The position numbers and the translations under genes are program-made. The notes under the pieces are model-generated. The model saw nothing but the letters and a program-made list of their open reading frames with translations. It was not told the DNA's origin and ran no database searches. From an uncultured Collinsella sp. (GTDB taxonomy: Bacteria; Actinomycetota; Coriobacteriia; Coriobacteriales; Coriobacteriaceae), in assembly GCA_958435945.1 (NCBI GenBank), contig CAUBIC010000018.1, positions 1 through 43,527 on the forward strand: a stretch of DNA of 43,527 nt, read 5' to 3'. This document shows positions 8,395 through 15,730 of the stretch, one piece after another. Position 1 is the first letter of the stretch; the number at the start of each line of letters is the position of its first letter.

Positions 8395-10119
8395 CTACGA
8401 GCGCAGTGTAATTTTATCGCGCAGCGACTTGAGGTCTTCGGTGACGGTGCGGTCTTCCTGGATCATCTTCTGGACCTTTTTGTAGCTCGTGCTGACGGTC
8501 GAGTGGTTGCGGTTGCCAAATTCGGCGCCCACCGCCGTGGTCGTCATTTCGCACATCTCGATGGCCAGGTAGATAGCGATATGGCGTGCTTTGGCGATAT
8601 TGGCGTTGCGACGCGGGCCGATGAGCTCCTCGTGTGTCACGCCGTACTGCTCTTCGATGACGGACTGAACCGTCTGGACGTTGATCTTTTTGGCCGATGT
8701 GTCGAAGTACTGGCTGGCGATGGCGTCGATATCGTCAAAGGTGAGCTCTCCGCCCTCGCGCTCGCGGTCGCCCGCCTCGCCGGCGCAGCGCTCGCAAAAG
8801 CTCTCGAGTTCGCGGATGTTGGTGCCCGAGACCTCGGCCATGTGTTTAAAGTGCTCGTCGGTCAGGTGCCCGCCGTCGCCCCCATAGGCCGCCAGCAGTG
8901 AGTCGTCGCCCGCCTCGGGAGCGGCGACGATGGTGTTCTCGTAATAGCGCTGCAAGATCTTGTATTTCATCTCGTAGCTGGGCTCTGCGACCAGGCAGAG
9001 CATTCCGGCGTTGAAGCGGCTGGTCAGACGCTCGTCCATGCTCAGGTCCTTGGGGGCGCGGTCTGCCGCGATGACGACCTTCTTGTTGTTGCGGATGAAC
9101 TCGTCCATGAGCTGGAAAAAGTAGTCCACACTCGCGCGCTTGCCGATGATGTTTTGGATGTCATCGATGATGAGCACGTCCACACCGTGGTACGCCTGCA
9201 TGATGGGGGCGTTGCTCTTCTTTTGGCGGTCGAACTCGGTCATCAGGTCGTCCAGATATGCCTGGGAGTTGGCATACTTGACCTTGATCTCGGGCGACTT
9301 CTCGGCGAGCTCGTTTTTGATGGCAAGCAGCAGGTGCGTCTTGCCCAGGCCCGATTTGCCGTAGATGAACAGTGATGTGCATGTGCCGCGCTCGTCCGCG
9401 AGGGCGGCAAACTTGAGCGCCGAGCGATAGGCATGGCTGTTCTCGGGGCCGTAGACAAAGTTCTCAAAGGTAAATTTTGAGTTCGCGGCGAGCGGGGCTC
9501 CATCCGTATTCTGCTCGGCCGGCACGGTTGGTGCTGGCATGGGTGAAGCGGGGGTCGCAGCTTGCGTGGATTTAGTCGGCGCTCCGCCCTTCATCTGGTT
9601 CATCATGCGGCGAAAATCGTCGGCCGAGAGCGTGTTCTTGATTGCAATGCCCGAATCCGCGCCCGCCGCTGCGTCGTGAGCGATGGGCATGTGCGTGACG
9701 GGTGCGTTCGTTGACGTCGCCGCCGCGGTCGGCAACGGCGCCATGGTTTCACGGGAAACATCGCTGTGCTGGTGCTCGATTGTCGGCACGTCGCTTGCGG
9801 AGGCTGGTACCGTCGGGGAAGCAGCGGGAGCCGTGGCGGGCGCCGTCGCGGCAGCGGATTCCGTCGCGGCGCCTTGCGGCGCCACGATGTCGAGCGCAAT
9901 CGGTGCAAAGGCGATTTCTTCCAGATAAGCCTCAATAGTCGGCTGATGCTTTTTGAGCTGCGCGATGGCAAAGCGCGAGGGGGCCTCGATCGTGAGCGTA
10001 TCTTCGGTCAGGCTTATGGCACGCGATTGCCCCAGCATGTTGATGAGGCGTGCATCTTGGCCGTCGCGCTGGCAAAAGGCGATGGCATCCCCCAGGATGA
10101 TGCTTGCTTCCTCGTCCAC
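8395..10119 (-). CDS. dnaA: Chromosomal replication initiator DnaA (divergent motifs)
   Basis: AAA+ protein that binds boxes at oriC and opens DNA. Domain I spans about residues 1-80, domain II is a long Ala/Pro/Thr-rich linker (about 80-214), domain III is the ATPase (Walker A GKSGLGKT at 254-261, Walker B LIIDDIQNI near 317), and domain IV is the DNA-binding helix-turn-helix (about 480-574). Total 574 residues; the long linker makes it larger than usual. Several family motifs differ: DDIQNI for DDIQFL, ADRAP for SDRPP, SRFNAGM for the usual RFxWGL, and the signature reads FGNRNHSTV where FGGRDHTTV is typical, so the base-contacting Asp is Asn. GTG start at 10117-10119 with GGGAGAG upstream. 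Confidence 0.97.
   Translation of the reverse strand: MDEEASIILGDAIAFCQRDGQDARLINMLGQSRAISLTEDTLTIEAPSRFAIAQLKKHQPTIEAYLEEIAFAPIALDIVAPQGAATESAAATAPATAPAASPTVPASASDVPTIEHQHSDVSRETMAPLPTAAATSTNAPVTHMPIAHDAAAGADSGIAIKNTLSADDFRRMMNQMKGGAPTKSTQAATPASPMPAPTVPAEQNTDGAPLAANSKFTFENFVYGPENSHAYRSALKFAALADERGTCTSLFIYGKSGLGKTHLLLAIKNELAEKSPEIKVKYANSQAYLDDLMTEFDRQKKSNAPIMQAYHGVDVLIIDDIQNIIGKRASVDYFFQLMDEFIRNNKKVVIAADRAPKDLSMDERLTSRFNAGMLCLVAEPSYEMKYKILQRYYENTIVAAPEAGDDSLLAAYGGDGGHLTDEHFKHMAEVSGTNIRELESFCERCAGEAGDREREGGELTFDDIDAIASQYFDTSAKKINVQTVQSVIEEQYGVTHEELIGPRRNANIAKARHIAIYLAIEMCEMTTTAVGAEFGNRNHSTVSTSYKKVQKMIQEDRTVTEDLKSLRDKITLRS
9745..9760. promoter_or_regulatory. Degenerate parS-like site inside dnaA
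   Basis: GGTTTCACGGGAAACA matches the canonical parS TGTTTCACGTGAAACA at 14 of 16 positions. It lies in the part of dnaA encoding the variable linker (Val-Ser-Arg-Glu-Thr), where sequence is little constrained. It could be a weak ParB site or chance. Confidence 0.4.
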
Positions 10120-10134
10120 TGTCTCTCCCGTTCT

Positions 10135-11487
10135 TTAGCTCTGAGCTCGCACGCGAGCGGCGCCGAGTTCGGTCAGATGGTATTTCTGGCCATGCTTGAT
10201 GACCAAGCCGGCCTGCGCCAAGTCATTGAGCGTGCGTGACCAAGTGGGGGCCGAGTTTCCAAACGCCCTCGCAAGATCGGTTGCGCCGCACGCTTGATTT
10301 TGCGCCAGATAGCCCAGCGCGGCGTTGCCGCGATCGCTTACGAACACGTCCGGTTGTGGCTGTGCATACTGATTTACTGCATTAGGATACATCATTTGAG
10401 CTGCTGGTTGTTGAGAACTCTGCATCGGCGGCATTTGCTGTTGAAAACTTTGAGGCCACTGTTGGTAAGGCTGCGGAGGCGTCTGCTGGGCCCAGGGGTT
10501 GTACTGCTGCTGCGGCATCTGCTGGTACGGCTGCTGATATCTCTGCTGGTACTGCTGCGGGAACTGCTGGCCATACCCCAGTGGCGGCATCTGCTGATAT
10601 AGATATCCCTGTTGGTACGGCTGATAGCCCATTTGCTGGCCACCCGGCGCCCCCGTCGCCTGCTGCATTGCTGCTGCATCCTGATCAGCCAGTGGCATGG
10701 CCTCTGGCATGTTTGGCGGCATCGACATAGATGCCGCCTGGGGTTCTTGTGTGGGAAGCATTCCGGGCTGCTGCATCTGTCCCACGGGGGGCTGCATCTG
10801 CTGCGTTGCCACGGGCTGCTGCGCAAAAGCTCCCGGCAGGGGATATGTGGGCTGCTCCGTCTCGGGCCGCACGGCAGCGCCGCGTCCGCCGGCACGCTCG
10901 ATTTCCTGCACGCGGTTAGGGTTCAGGCTTACCGTAACCACGGTGCCGTTGCCCATGTTGTCCTCGATGGATACGGCACCGCCGGCGTTTTCCAAATACT
11001 CCTGCACCATGGGAAACCCTGCTCCGGTTCCACGGATATAGCGCTTCATCTTGCTGTTTGCGCTGGTAACGCCAAAGTCGAAAGCACGTTCCTTGTCGTC
11101 GATGCCGGGTCCTTGGTCAGCAAAGCGGATGGTGTCTCCGCCGTCCAGAATCGAGATGATGGGCTCGGCAAAGTGTGCGTGGATAAAGTTTTCGACAATC
11201 TCGCGGATGACCATGAGCGAGATATGGCCACCTTGTTCTTTCATGCACTGGTAGACGGTGTTGGTCGTCTCTTCCAAATACGTGCGGACATCTTGCGGAT
11301 CAATGACGATCACCCGCGGTGTCGACAGCATGTCGTCATAGACGGCGATGCGCGCGGCGTACATGGCTTTTGGCGCCTGCGTGGTCGTCTGCTCGCCTTC
11401 CGCACGCTCTTCGCGCACGCCGGTGATGTGCTCGTTGTCGGGTGCCGGGTCTCCGGAATCGACCATGGTGTAAAAGTCGTCAGACAT
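10135..11487 (-). CDS. GHKL ATPase with Gln/Pro/Met-rich linker and C-terminal winged helix
   Basis: 450 residues, function not recognised. Residues about 60-210 form a GHKL/HATPase_c domain: N-box REIVENFIHAHF, G1 box DQGPGID, G2 box GTGAGFPMVQEYL, then VTVSLNPN. The layout recalls SpoIIAB/RsbW anti-sigma kinases more than histidine kinases, since no phospho-acceptor His domain precedes it. About 215-375 is low complexity, rich in Gln, Pro, Met and Tyr, resembling a prion-like linker. The last roughly 60 residues look like a MarR-type winged helix (ALGYLAQNQACGATDLARAFG...). ATG at 11485-11487 has only a weak ribosome site. It sits directly upstream of dnaA on the same strand, 15 bp away, and its promoter must lie in the candidate origin. 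A regulator sensing ATP near the origin is a reasonable but untested guess. Confidence 0.8.
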   Translation of the reverse strand: MSDDFYTMVDSGDPAPDNEHITGVREERAEGEQTTTQAPKAMYAARIAVYDDMLSTPRVIVIDPQDVRTYLEETTNTVYQCMKEQGGHISLMVIREIVENFIHAHFAEPIISILDGGDTIRFADQGPGIDDKERAFDFGVTSANSKMKRYIRGTGAGFPMVQEYLENAGGAVSIEDNMGNGTVVTVSLNPNRVQEIERAGGRGAAVRPETEQPTYPLPGAFAQQPVATQQMQPPVGQMQQPGMLPTQEPQAASMSMPPNMPEAMPLADQDAAAMQQATGAPGGQQMGYQPYQQGYLYQQMPPLGYGQQFPQQYQQRYQQPYQQMPQQQYNPWAQQTPPQPYQQWPQSFQQQMPPMQSSQQPAAQMMYPNAVNQYAQPQPDVFVSDRGNAALGYLAQNQACGATDLARAFGNSAPTWSRTLNDLAQAGLVIKHGQKYHLTELGAARVRAQS

Positions 11488-11754
11488 GCCGCTCGCAATC
11501 TTTCAAAAGGTTTCGAACAAATAGTAGCTCACCGTGCAACGTTTCTCATCTTTCGACAACTTTTCAAAACTTGTTGAAAACTTTGGAAAACGGGCGAAAA
11601 GTTCTCAACATTGCCAACATGACCTGTTGAAAACTCGATGAAATATCGTGAAAGGTTGCCATGAGGCGCAAATTTCGGTTGTGCTTATGGGGGAACCGTG
11701 TGAACTGCGCAACCTTTTACCTTTGATTTCTTGACATTTGAACATTGATTTCCC
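11488..11754. other. Candidate oriC: strand-switch region with DnaA-box-like cluster
   Basis: This gene-free stretch separates leftward and rightward gene blocks. Within 11511-11633 are many 9-mers close to TTTTCAACA: exact inverse copies TGTTGAAAA at 11572-11580 and 11625-11633, plus TTCTCAACA (11602-11610), TTGCCAACA (11611-11619), TTTCGAACA (11511-11519) and TTTGGAAAA (11582-11590). TTTTCAACA differs from the degenerate consensus TT(A/T)TNCACA only at the C before ACA. An inverted repeat AAAGGTTGC (11652-11660 approx.) / GCAACCTTT flanks the promoter-proximal half. The gene orientation and clustering make it the best origin candidate; binding is inferred. Confidence 0.6.
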
Positions 11755-11760
11755 TACAAT
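11731..11760 (+). promoter_or_regulatory. rpmH operon promoter
   Basis: A perfect -35 TTGACA (11731-11736) and a -10 TACAAT (11755-11760) are separated by 18 bases, followed by a leader of about 65 bases to rpmH. Very strong match, as expected for a ribosomal protein operon. Confidence 0.8.
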
Positions 11761-11832
11761 CTTCAAGCTCACGTGTCTATATCTGCGTCCGCGTCCCCGC
11801 GGACACTCGAAATGCAGCAGGAGGAACTTAAG

Positions 11833-11967
11833 ATGAAGCGTACGTATCAGCCTAATAAGCGTAAGCGTGCCAAGACCCATGGCTTCCGTGCCCGTATGGC
11901 CACTAAGGGTGGTCGTGCCGTGCTCGCCCGTCGTCGTGCCAAGGGCCGCAAGCGTCTCACTGTCTAG
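11833..11967 (+). CDS. rpmH: 50S ribosomal protein L34
   Basis: A 44-residue basic protein, MKRTYQPNKRKRAKTHGFRARM..., matching L34 along its full length. The ATG at 11833-11835 follows the ribosome site CAGGAGGAAC; the open frame continues upstream to 11773 but that part is leader. First gene of the rpmH-rnpA-yidD-yidC-jag operon, which classically flanks the bacterial origin. Confidence 0.98.
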   Translation: MKRTYQPNKRKRAKTHGFRARMATKGGRAVLARRRAKGRKRLTV

Positions 11968-11987
11968 CAGCGATACACACATCTCGC

Positions 11988-12326
11988 ATGAAGACTATTA
12001 AGTCTCGGCAAGATTTCGAGCATGTGTTCAGTCAGGGGCGTCGTTTCAATCACCCTCTGATTCGAATGACCATATGTGAATCGGTTGGCGAAGGCGACTC
12101 CGGAAGGGTCGCCTTCGTTGGTGCTAAGCGACTCGGTTGTGCCGTCGTGCGCAACCGATCTAAGCGTGTGATGCGCGAGACCGCCCGCAGCTGCGGATTT
12201 CCCGTTGCGGGTTATGACATCATCTTGTTTGCAACTCCCAAGACGAGGGTTTCCTCGCCGCAGGAGATGGACAAGGCGTTGCGTTCGCTTATGAAGCGCG
12301 CCGGCGTTGCCGGGGAGGAGCGATGA
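11988..12326 (+). CDS. rnpA: Ribonuclease P protein component
   Basis: Protein subunit of RNase P, which trims tRNA 5' leaders together with the rnpB RNA (not seen in this window). The RNR motif is present (VVRNRSKRVMRE, about residues 54-65). 112 residues, normal length. ATG 11988-11990 has no obvious ribosome site, so it may be coupled to rpmH 20 bases upstream. Its stop overlaps the yidD start (ATGA). Confidence 0.96.
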   Translation: MKTIKSRQDFEHVFSQGRRFNHPLIRMTICESVGEGDSGRVAFVGAKRLGCAVVRNRSKRVMRETARSCGFPVAGYDIILFATPKTRVSSPQEMDKALRSLMKRAGVAGEER

Positions 12327-12547
12327 GCAATCACGTTTTGCGACGTGTTGCCATCGCTCCTATTCGCATATATCAACAGGTTATTTCGCCCTTATTGCCT
12401 GACGCCTGCATTTATTACCCAACGTGCTCGCAATACGCCGTCCAGGCGATTGAGAAGCACGGTGTTTTGAGAGGCTGCTGGCTTGCCGTGAGGCGCATCG
12501 TTCGCTGCAATCCCCTGCACGTCGGCGGTTATGACCCTGTGCCCTAG
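12323..12547 (+). CDS. yidD: Membrane protein insertion efficiency factor YidD
   Basis: A 74-residue YidD with the family features IRIYQQVISPLLP, CIYYPTCSQYA, AIEKHG and CNPLHVGGYDPVP. It is thought to assist YidC-dependent insertion at the membrane. It overlaps rnpA by four bases and lies 29 bp before yidC. Confidence 0.96.
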   Translation: MSNHVLRRVAIAPIRIYQQVISPLLPDACIYYPTCSQYAVQAIEKHGVLRGCWLAVRRIVRCNPLHVGGYDPVP

Positions 12548-12576
12548 CGGGCACTCGCTATCGGAGGAAAACTTAC

Positions 12577-13347
12577 ATGTGGGATTGGATCGTTAACATC
12601 CTTTTCGAGCTGCTCAAGCTCATCCAGACCTTTGCGGTCGACTGGGGCCTGTCCATCATCATCCTGGTGGTCATCATCCGTCTGCTGCTGACGCCGCTCA
12701 TGCTCAAGTCGACCAAGTCGACGGCTCGCATGCAGGTGCTGCAGCCCAAGATGCTCGAGATCCAGGAGCGCTATGCCGACGATCCCCAGCGTCAGGCCGA
12801 GGAGATGCAGAAGTTCTACAGCGAGAACAAGTTCAACCCCATGGCTGGCTGTCTGCCGCTGCTGATTCAGATGCCTATCCTGTTCGCCCTGTTTACATTG
12901 CTGCGCAACCTGCCGCAGTACTTTAACGACGGCACGTTCTCGTTCTTCAACATCCTGCCCGACCTGACCACCACGCCGAGCGCTTCCTTTGCCGATGGCT
13001 TTATGGTTGCACTGCCTGCGCTGGTTTGCCTGATCCTGTTCGCCGTCCTGACCCTGATTCCGCAGCTCTATATGTCGCGCAACCAGACCGGCCAGCAGGC
13101 TCAGAGCATGCGTATGATGGCCGTTGTCATGACGGTCATGATGCTTTGGATGGGCTGGAGCCTTCCCGTTGGTGTTCTGCTGTACTACGACGTCTCGTCT
13201 GCTTGGCAGGTTATCCAGCAGATTTTTGTGACGCAGAAGGTCATCGATAAGGCGAAGGCCGATGAGGAGGAGCGTCTTAAGAACGCTCCGCTGCAGGTTG
13301 AGGTCACTCGTCGAGAGAAGAAGCCGCGCCCGCACAAGAAGAAGTAG
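12577..13347 (+). CDS. yidC: YidC/Oxa1 membrane protein insertase
   Basis: Inserts membrane proteins with or without SecYEG. 256 residues, with hydrophobic segments near 18-40, 95-112, 143-167 and 180-205. The conserved positive residue of the hydrophilic groove is R in IIRLLLTPLMLKSTKS (about residue 38), followed by a cytoplasmic helical hairpin (MQVLQPKMLEIQERYADDPQRQAEEM) and the NPMAGCLPLLIQMPI segment. The C-terminus is a Lys/Arg tail typical of ribosome contact. No lipobox is seen. ATG 12577 follows GGAGGAAAAC. Confidence 0.96.
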   Translation: MWDWIVNILFELLKLIQTFAVDWGLSIIILVVIIRLLLTPLMLKSTKSTARMQVLQPKMLEIQERYADDPQRQAEEMQKFYSENKFNPMAGCLPLLIQMPILFALFTLLRNLPQYFNDGTFSFFNILPDLTTTPSASFADGFMVALPALVCLILFAVLTLIPQLYMSRNQTGQQAQSMRMMAVVMTVMMLWMGWSLPVGVLLYYDVSSAWQVIQQIFVTQKVIDKAKADEEERLKNAPLQVEVTRREKKPRPHKKK

Positions 13348-13364
13348 TGGGATATCAATCTTAT

Positions 13365-13376
13365 TTAGGTACCTAA
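13365..13376. repeat. 12-bp palindrome TTAGGTACCTAA, copy 1
   Basis: A perfect 12-bp palindrome lies between yidC and jag, 15 bases before the jag start codon. The same sequence recurs at 16869-16880, each copy being followed by C and preceded by T. It might be an operator or a chance match. Confidence 0.6.
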
Positions 13377-13391
13377 CTTTTGGAGTACGTT

Positions 13392-13961
13392 ATGTCTGAA
13401 GAGATCATCGAGGATATGCTTGAGGAGGTTGCCCCGCAGGTCGCGGGCGATTATCCCGAGATTGCACAGCGCTACAAGGCTGGTGAAGAGCTGACCGATG
13501 AGGAGCTCGACACCATTGCCGATGTTGCGATTTCCATCCTGCGTTCCATCCTTTCGCACTTCGATGCCGCCAACTCTCCTATCGATGAGTATGAGGGCGA
13601 CGAGGGTGAGCTGATTTTGGATGTAACGGCTCCCGACCTTGCTGTTCTCATTGGCCGTCATGGTCGCACCCTTGATGCCCTTCAGGTTATGTTCTCTTTG
13701 CTGGTGAGCCGCAAACTTGGCTTTAGGTATCCGGTTGTAGTGGACGTAGAGGGATACAAGAGTCGCCGTCAGGACAAGGTTGCTTCCATGGCTCAGTCTG
13801 CTGCCGAGCGTGCCATCCGCACTCATAAGAGTGTTTCGCTTCCGCCCATGAATGCCTACGAGCGTCGACTGGTTCACATTGCACTTCGTAGCAATGATGC
13901 CGTCGATACTCATTCTGAGGGTTCTGACCCTGATCGCCATGTGGTGATTGTTGCTCGATAA
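13392..13961 (+). CDS. jag: Jag/KhpB-type KH-R3H RNA-binding protein
   Basis: A 189-residue cytoplasmic RNA-binding protein. An acidic N-terminus (about 1-70) replaces the Jag_N domain found in many homologues. The KH domain carries its GxxG loop as GRHG in LIGRHGRTLDALQ (about residues 88-100), and the R3H domain follows (NAYERRLVHIALR, about residue 155). KhpB proteins pair with KhpA and affect cell envelope and division in Gram-positives. The ATG at 13392 has TTGGAG upstream. It is the last gene of the rpmH operon, followed by a strong terminator. Confidence 0.93.
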   Translation: MSEEIIEDMLEEVAPQVAGDYPEIAQRYKAGEELTDEELDTIADVAISILRSILSHFDAANSPIDEYEGDEGELILDVTAPDLAVLIGRHGRTLDALQVMFSLLVSRKLGFRYPVVVDVEGYKSRRQDKVASMAQSAAERAIRTHKSVSLPPMNAYERRLVHIALRSNDAVDTHSEGSDPDRHVVIVAR

Positions 13962-13979
13962 TCTTCTCGAGCTTATGCT

Positions 13980-14011
13980 AAGGGGACGTGGTTTCCACGT
14001 CCCCTTTTTTT
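13980..14011 (+). terminator. Terminator of the rpmH-jag operon
   Basis: A perfect 12-bp stem AAGGGGACGTGG / CCACGTCCCCTT with a three-base loop is followed by T-rich sequence to 14011. Confidence 0.92.
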
Positions 14012-14057
14012 GTCAAAAGTTCTCGATACACTGATTTTTGTCAGAAAGGAGCTTTCG

Positions 14058-14795
14058 TTGTTAGTACTTACTGATCAGCAGGCTGACGAGATGTTGAGTC
14101 GTCTAACTTCCTATTGCAAAGAGTATTCCTTGAGCGTAACTGATGTTGAGCTGAGGAAATGTATTCAGCATTTGGATTTGGTTCTAGAAACAAATAAGAC
14201 AACCAATCTCACCCGTATTCTTAACGTAGAAGATGCTGCAGTACTGCATATCCTCGACTCACTTGTTTTGCTCCCCTATATCAACAAGGCTCCTGAGGGA
14301 GCTTTGCTCGATATGGGAACAGGTGCGGGCTTCCCTGGTATTCCATTAACCATAACCACGCATCGTAAAGCTACTTATATTGACTCTGTTGGTAAGAAGG
14401 TTGATGCAGTCAATTCCTTTGTCCATGCTCTTGGATTGAAACATGCTCATGCGGTTCATGATCGTCTTGAAGAATATGCTCGAAGCCATAAGAAGCAGTT
14501 CTCTGTTGTAACCGCCCGCGCACTGGCCCCTCTACCGATTCTTGTTGAGTATGCTGCTCCGTATCTGAAGGATGGAGGGCTATTTGTTATAACCAAGGGC
14601 AATCCTTTGGTTGAGGAGCTTGCTTCCGGCATGTCAGCAGCTAAGATTTGCGGCTTCACTTTGCTTCTGAATGACGCAATTGATTTGCCTGAAGGCTTGG
14701 GTCACAGGGAGTTCATTGTTCTTAAGAAGAGTCATCCAGCATCCGTCTCATTGCCTCGTGCAAATGGCGTGGCAAAGAAGAATCCGCTTGCCTAG
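14058..14795 (+). CDS. rsmG: 16S rRNA (guanine527-N7)-methyltransferase RsmG
   Basis: SAM-dependent methyltransferase modifying G527 of 16S rRNA; historically GidB, next to the origin. The SAM motif is LLDMGTGAGFPGIPL, followed by TARALAPLPILVEYAAPYL and KKVDAVNSFVHALGL. The frame opens at 14010, but that start lies in the terminator T tract. The ribosome site AAAGGAG (14045-14051) with six-base spacing to TTG at 14058 fits better, giving 245 residues. The gene is visibly more AT-rich than the operons around it. The first parS site begins one base after its stop codon. Confidence 0.94.
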   Translation: MLVLTDQQADEMLSRLTSYCKEYSLSVTDVELRKCIQHLDLVLETNKTTNLTRILNVEDAAVLHILDSLVLLPYINKAPEGALLDMGTGAGFPGIPLTITTHRKATYIDSVGKKVDAVNSFVHALGLKHAHAVHDRLEEYARSHKKQFSVVTARALAPLPILVEYAAPYLKDGGLFVITKGNPLVEELASGMSAAKICGFTLLLNDAIDLPEGLGHREFIVLKKSHPASVSLPRANGVAKKNPLA

Positions 14796-14796
14796 A

Positions 14797-14812
14797 TGTT
14801 TCACGTGAAACA
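14797..14812. promoter_or_regulatory. parS site 1
   Basis: Exact canonical 16-bp TGTTTCACGTGAAACA, the ParB nucleation site, placed between rsmG and parA. Confidence 0.96.
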
Positions 14813-14835
14813 TAATGGATACTAACAACTTGCAG

Positions 14836-14851
14836 TGTTTCACGTGAAACA
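14836..14851. promoter_or_regulatory. parS site 2
   Basis: Second exact copy of the 16-bp parS palindrome, 39 bases from the start of the first. Confidence 0.96.
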
Positions 14852-14874
14852 GGGCGGTTGATATCGAATCGGAA

Positions 14875-14890
14875 TGTTTCACGTGAAACA
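14875..14890. promoter_or_regulatory. parS site 3
   Basis: Third exact parS copy. The three sites are spaced exactly 39 bases apart (14797, 14836, 14875), so they lie at a regular phase, and the last is 39 bases before the parA start codon. Confidence 0.96.
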
Positions 14891-14929
14891 TCCTCCGTTT
14901 GACAGCTTTAATACACACCAGGAGGGACC

Positions 14930-15730
14930 GTGGGATTTCGCGACGTTAAGCGTTCTAAGAGCGCAAAAGACACGCGTATCATTGCAATCATCAATCAAAA
15001 AGGCGGCGTAGGTAAGTCCACCACGGCTGTAAATCTTGCAGCAGCGTTGGGTGAACTGGGCCGAAAGACGTTAATTGTCGATTTTGACCCGCAGGGTAAT
15101 AGTACGAGTGGTTTTGGAATCGAAAAAGAAGAACTCGATCACTGCATCTATGATGCATTGCTGAACGATGTTCCGGCGGAATCGCTCGTTCTTGATACAA
15201 ATTGCAATAAGGTATTTGTAATCCCGGCAACTATCCAGCTTGCGGGTGCGGAAATCGAACTTGTCAGTGCGATTGCCCGTGAGACTCGCTTAAAGGATCT
15301 GCTTGAGCCTGTTCAGGATGAGTTTGATTTTATATTCATCGATTGCCCGCCATCGCTTGGTTTGCTGACCATCAATGCGTTAACAGCAGCAGACAGTGTT
15401 TTGATTCCTATTCAATGCGAATATTACGCACTCGAAGGTGTCACAAAGCTGCTTGAATCGATGAAGATGGTTAAAACACGCCTTAATAAGAGCCTTGATA
15501 CTTATGGCGTGCTCATGACTATGTACGATTCGCGCACATCGCTTTCGAACCAGGTTGTGGAAGAGGTTCAATCGTATTTTGGTGACAAGGCATTCAAGAC
15601 CTTGATTCCACGCACAGTTAAAATTTCAGAAGCACCCTCGTTCGGTGAGCCAGTAATTACCTATGCGCCACAGAACAAGGGCGCAAAGGCGTATATGAAC
15701 CTTGCTAAAGAGGTGATTAAGCGTGCCTAG
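14930..15730 (+). CDS. parA: Chromosome partitioning ATPase ParA (Soj)
   Basis: A 266-residue deviant Walker ATPase that moves ParB-parS complexes and influences DnaA. The deviant Walker A is QKGGVGKSTTAVNLAAAL (about residues 23-40), with DFDPQGNSTSGFG and FIDCPPSLGLLTINAL following. GTG start at 14930-14932 is preceded by GGAGGGA. It overlaps parB by eight bases, and three parS sites lie directly upstream, so autoregulation by ParB spreading is plausible. Confidence 0.97.
   Translation: MGFRDVKRSKSAKDTRIIAIINQKGGVGKSTTAVNLAAALGELGRKTLIVDFDPQGNSTSGFGIEKEELDHCIYDALLNDVPAESLVLDTNCNKVFVIPATIQLAGAEIELVSAIARETRLKDLLEPVQDEFDFIFIDCPPSLGLLTINALTAADSVLIPIQCEYYALEGVTKLLESMKMVKTRLNKSLDTYGVLMTMYDSRTSLSNQVVEEVQSYFGDKAFKTLIPRTVKISEAPSFGEPVITYAPQNKGAKAYMNLAKEVIKRA

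Noticed and set aside
6243..8411. Long plus-strand frame across recF and dnaN
   Set aside because: Antisense shadow that spans gene boundaries; no ribosome site or known motifs.
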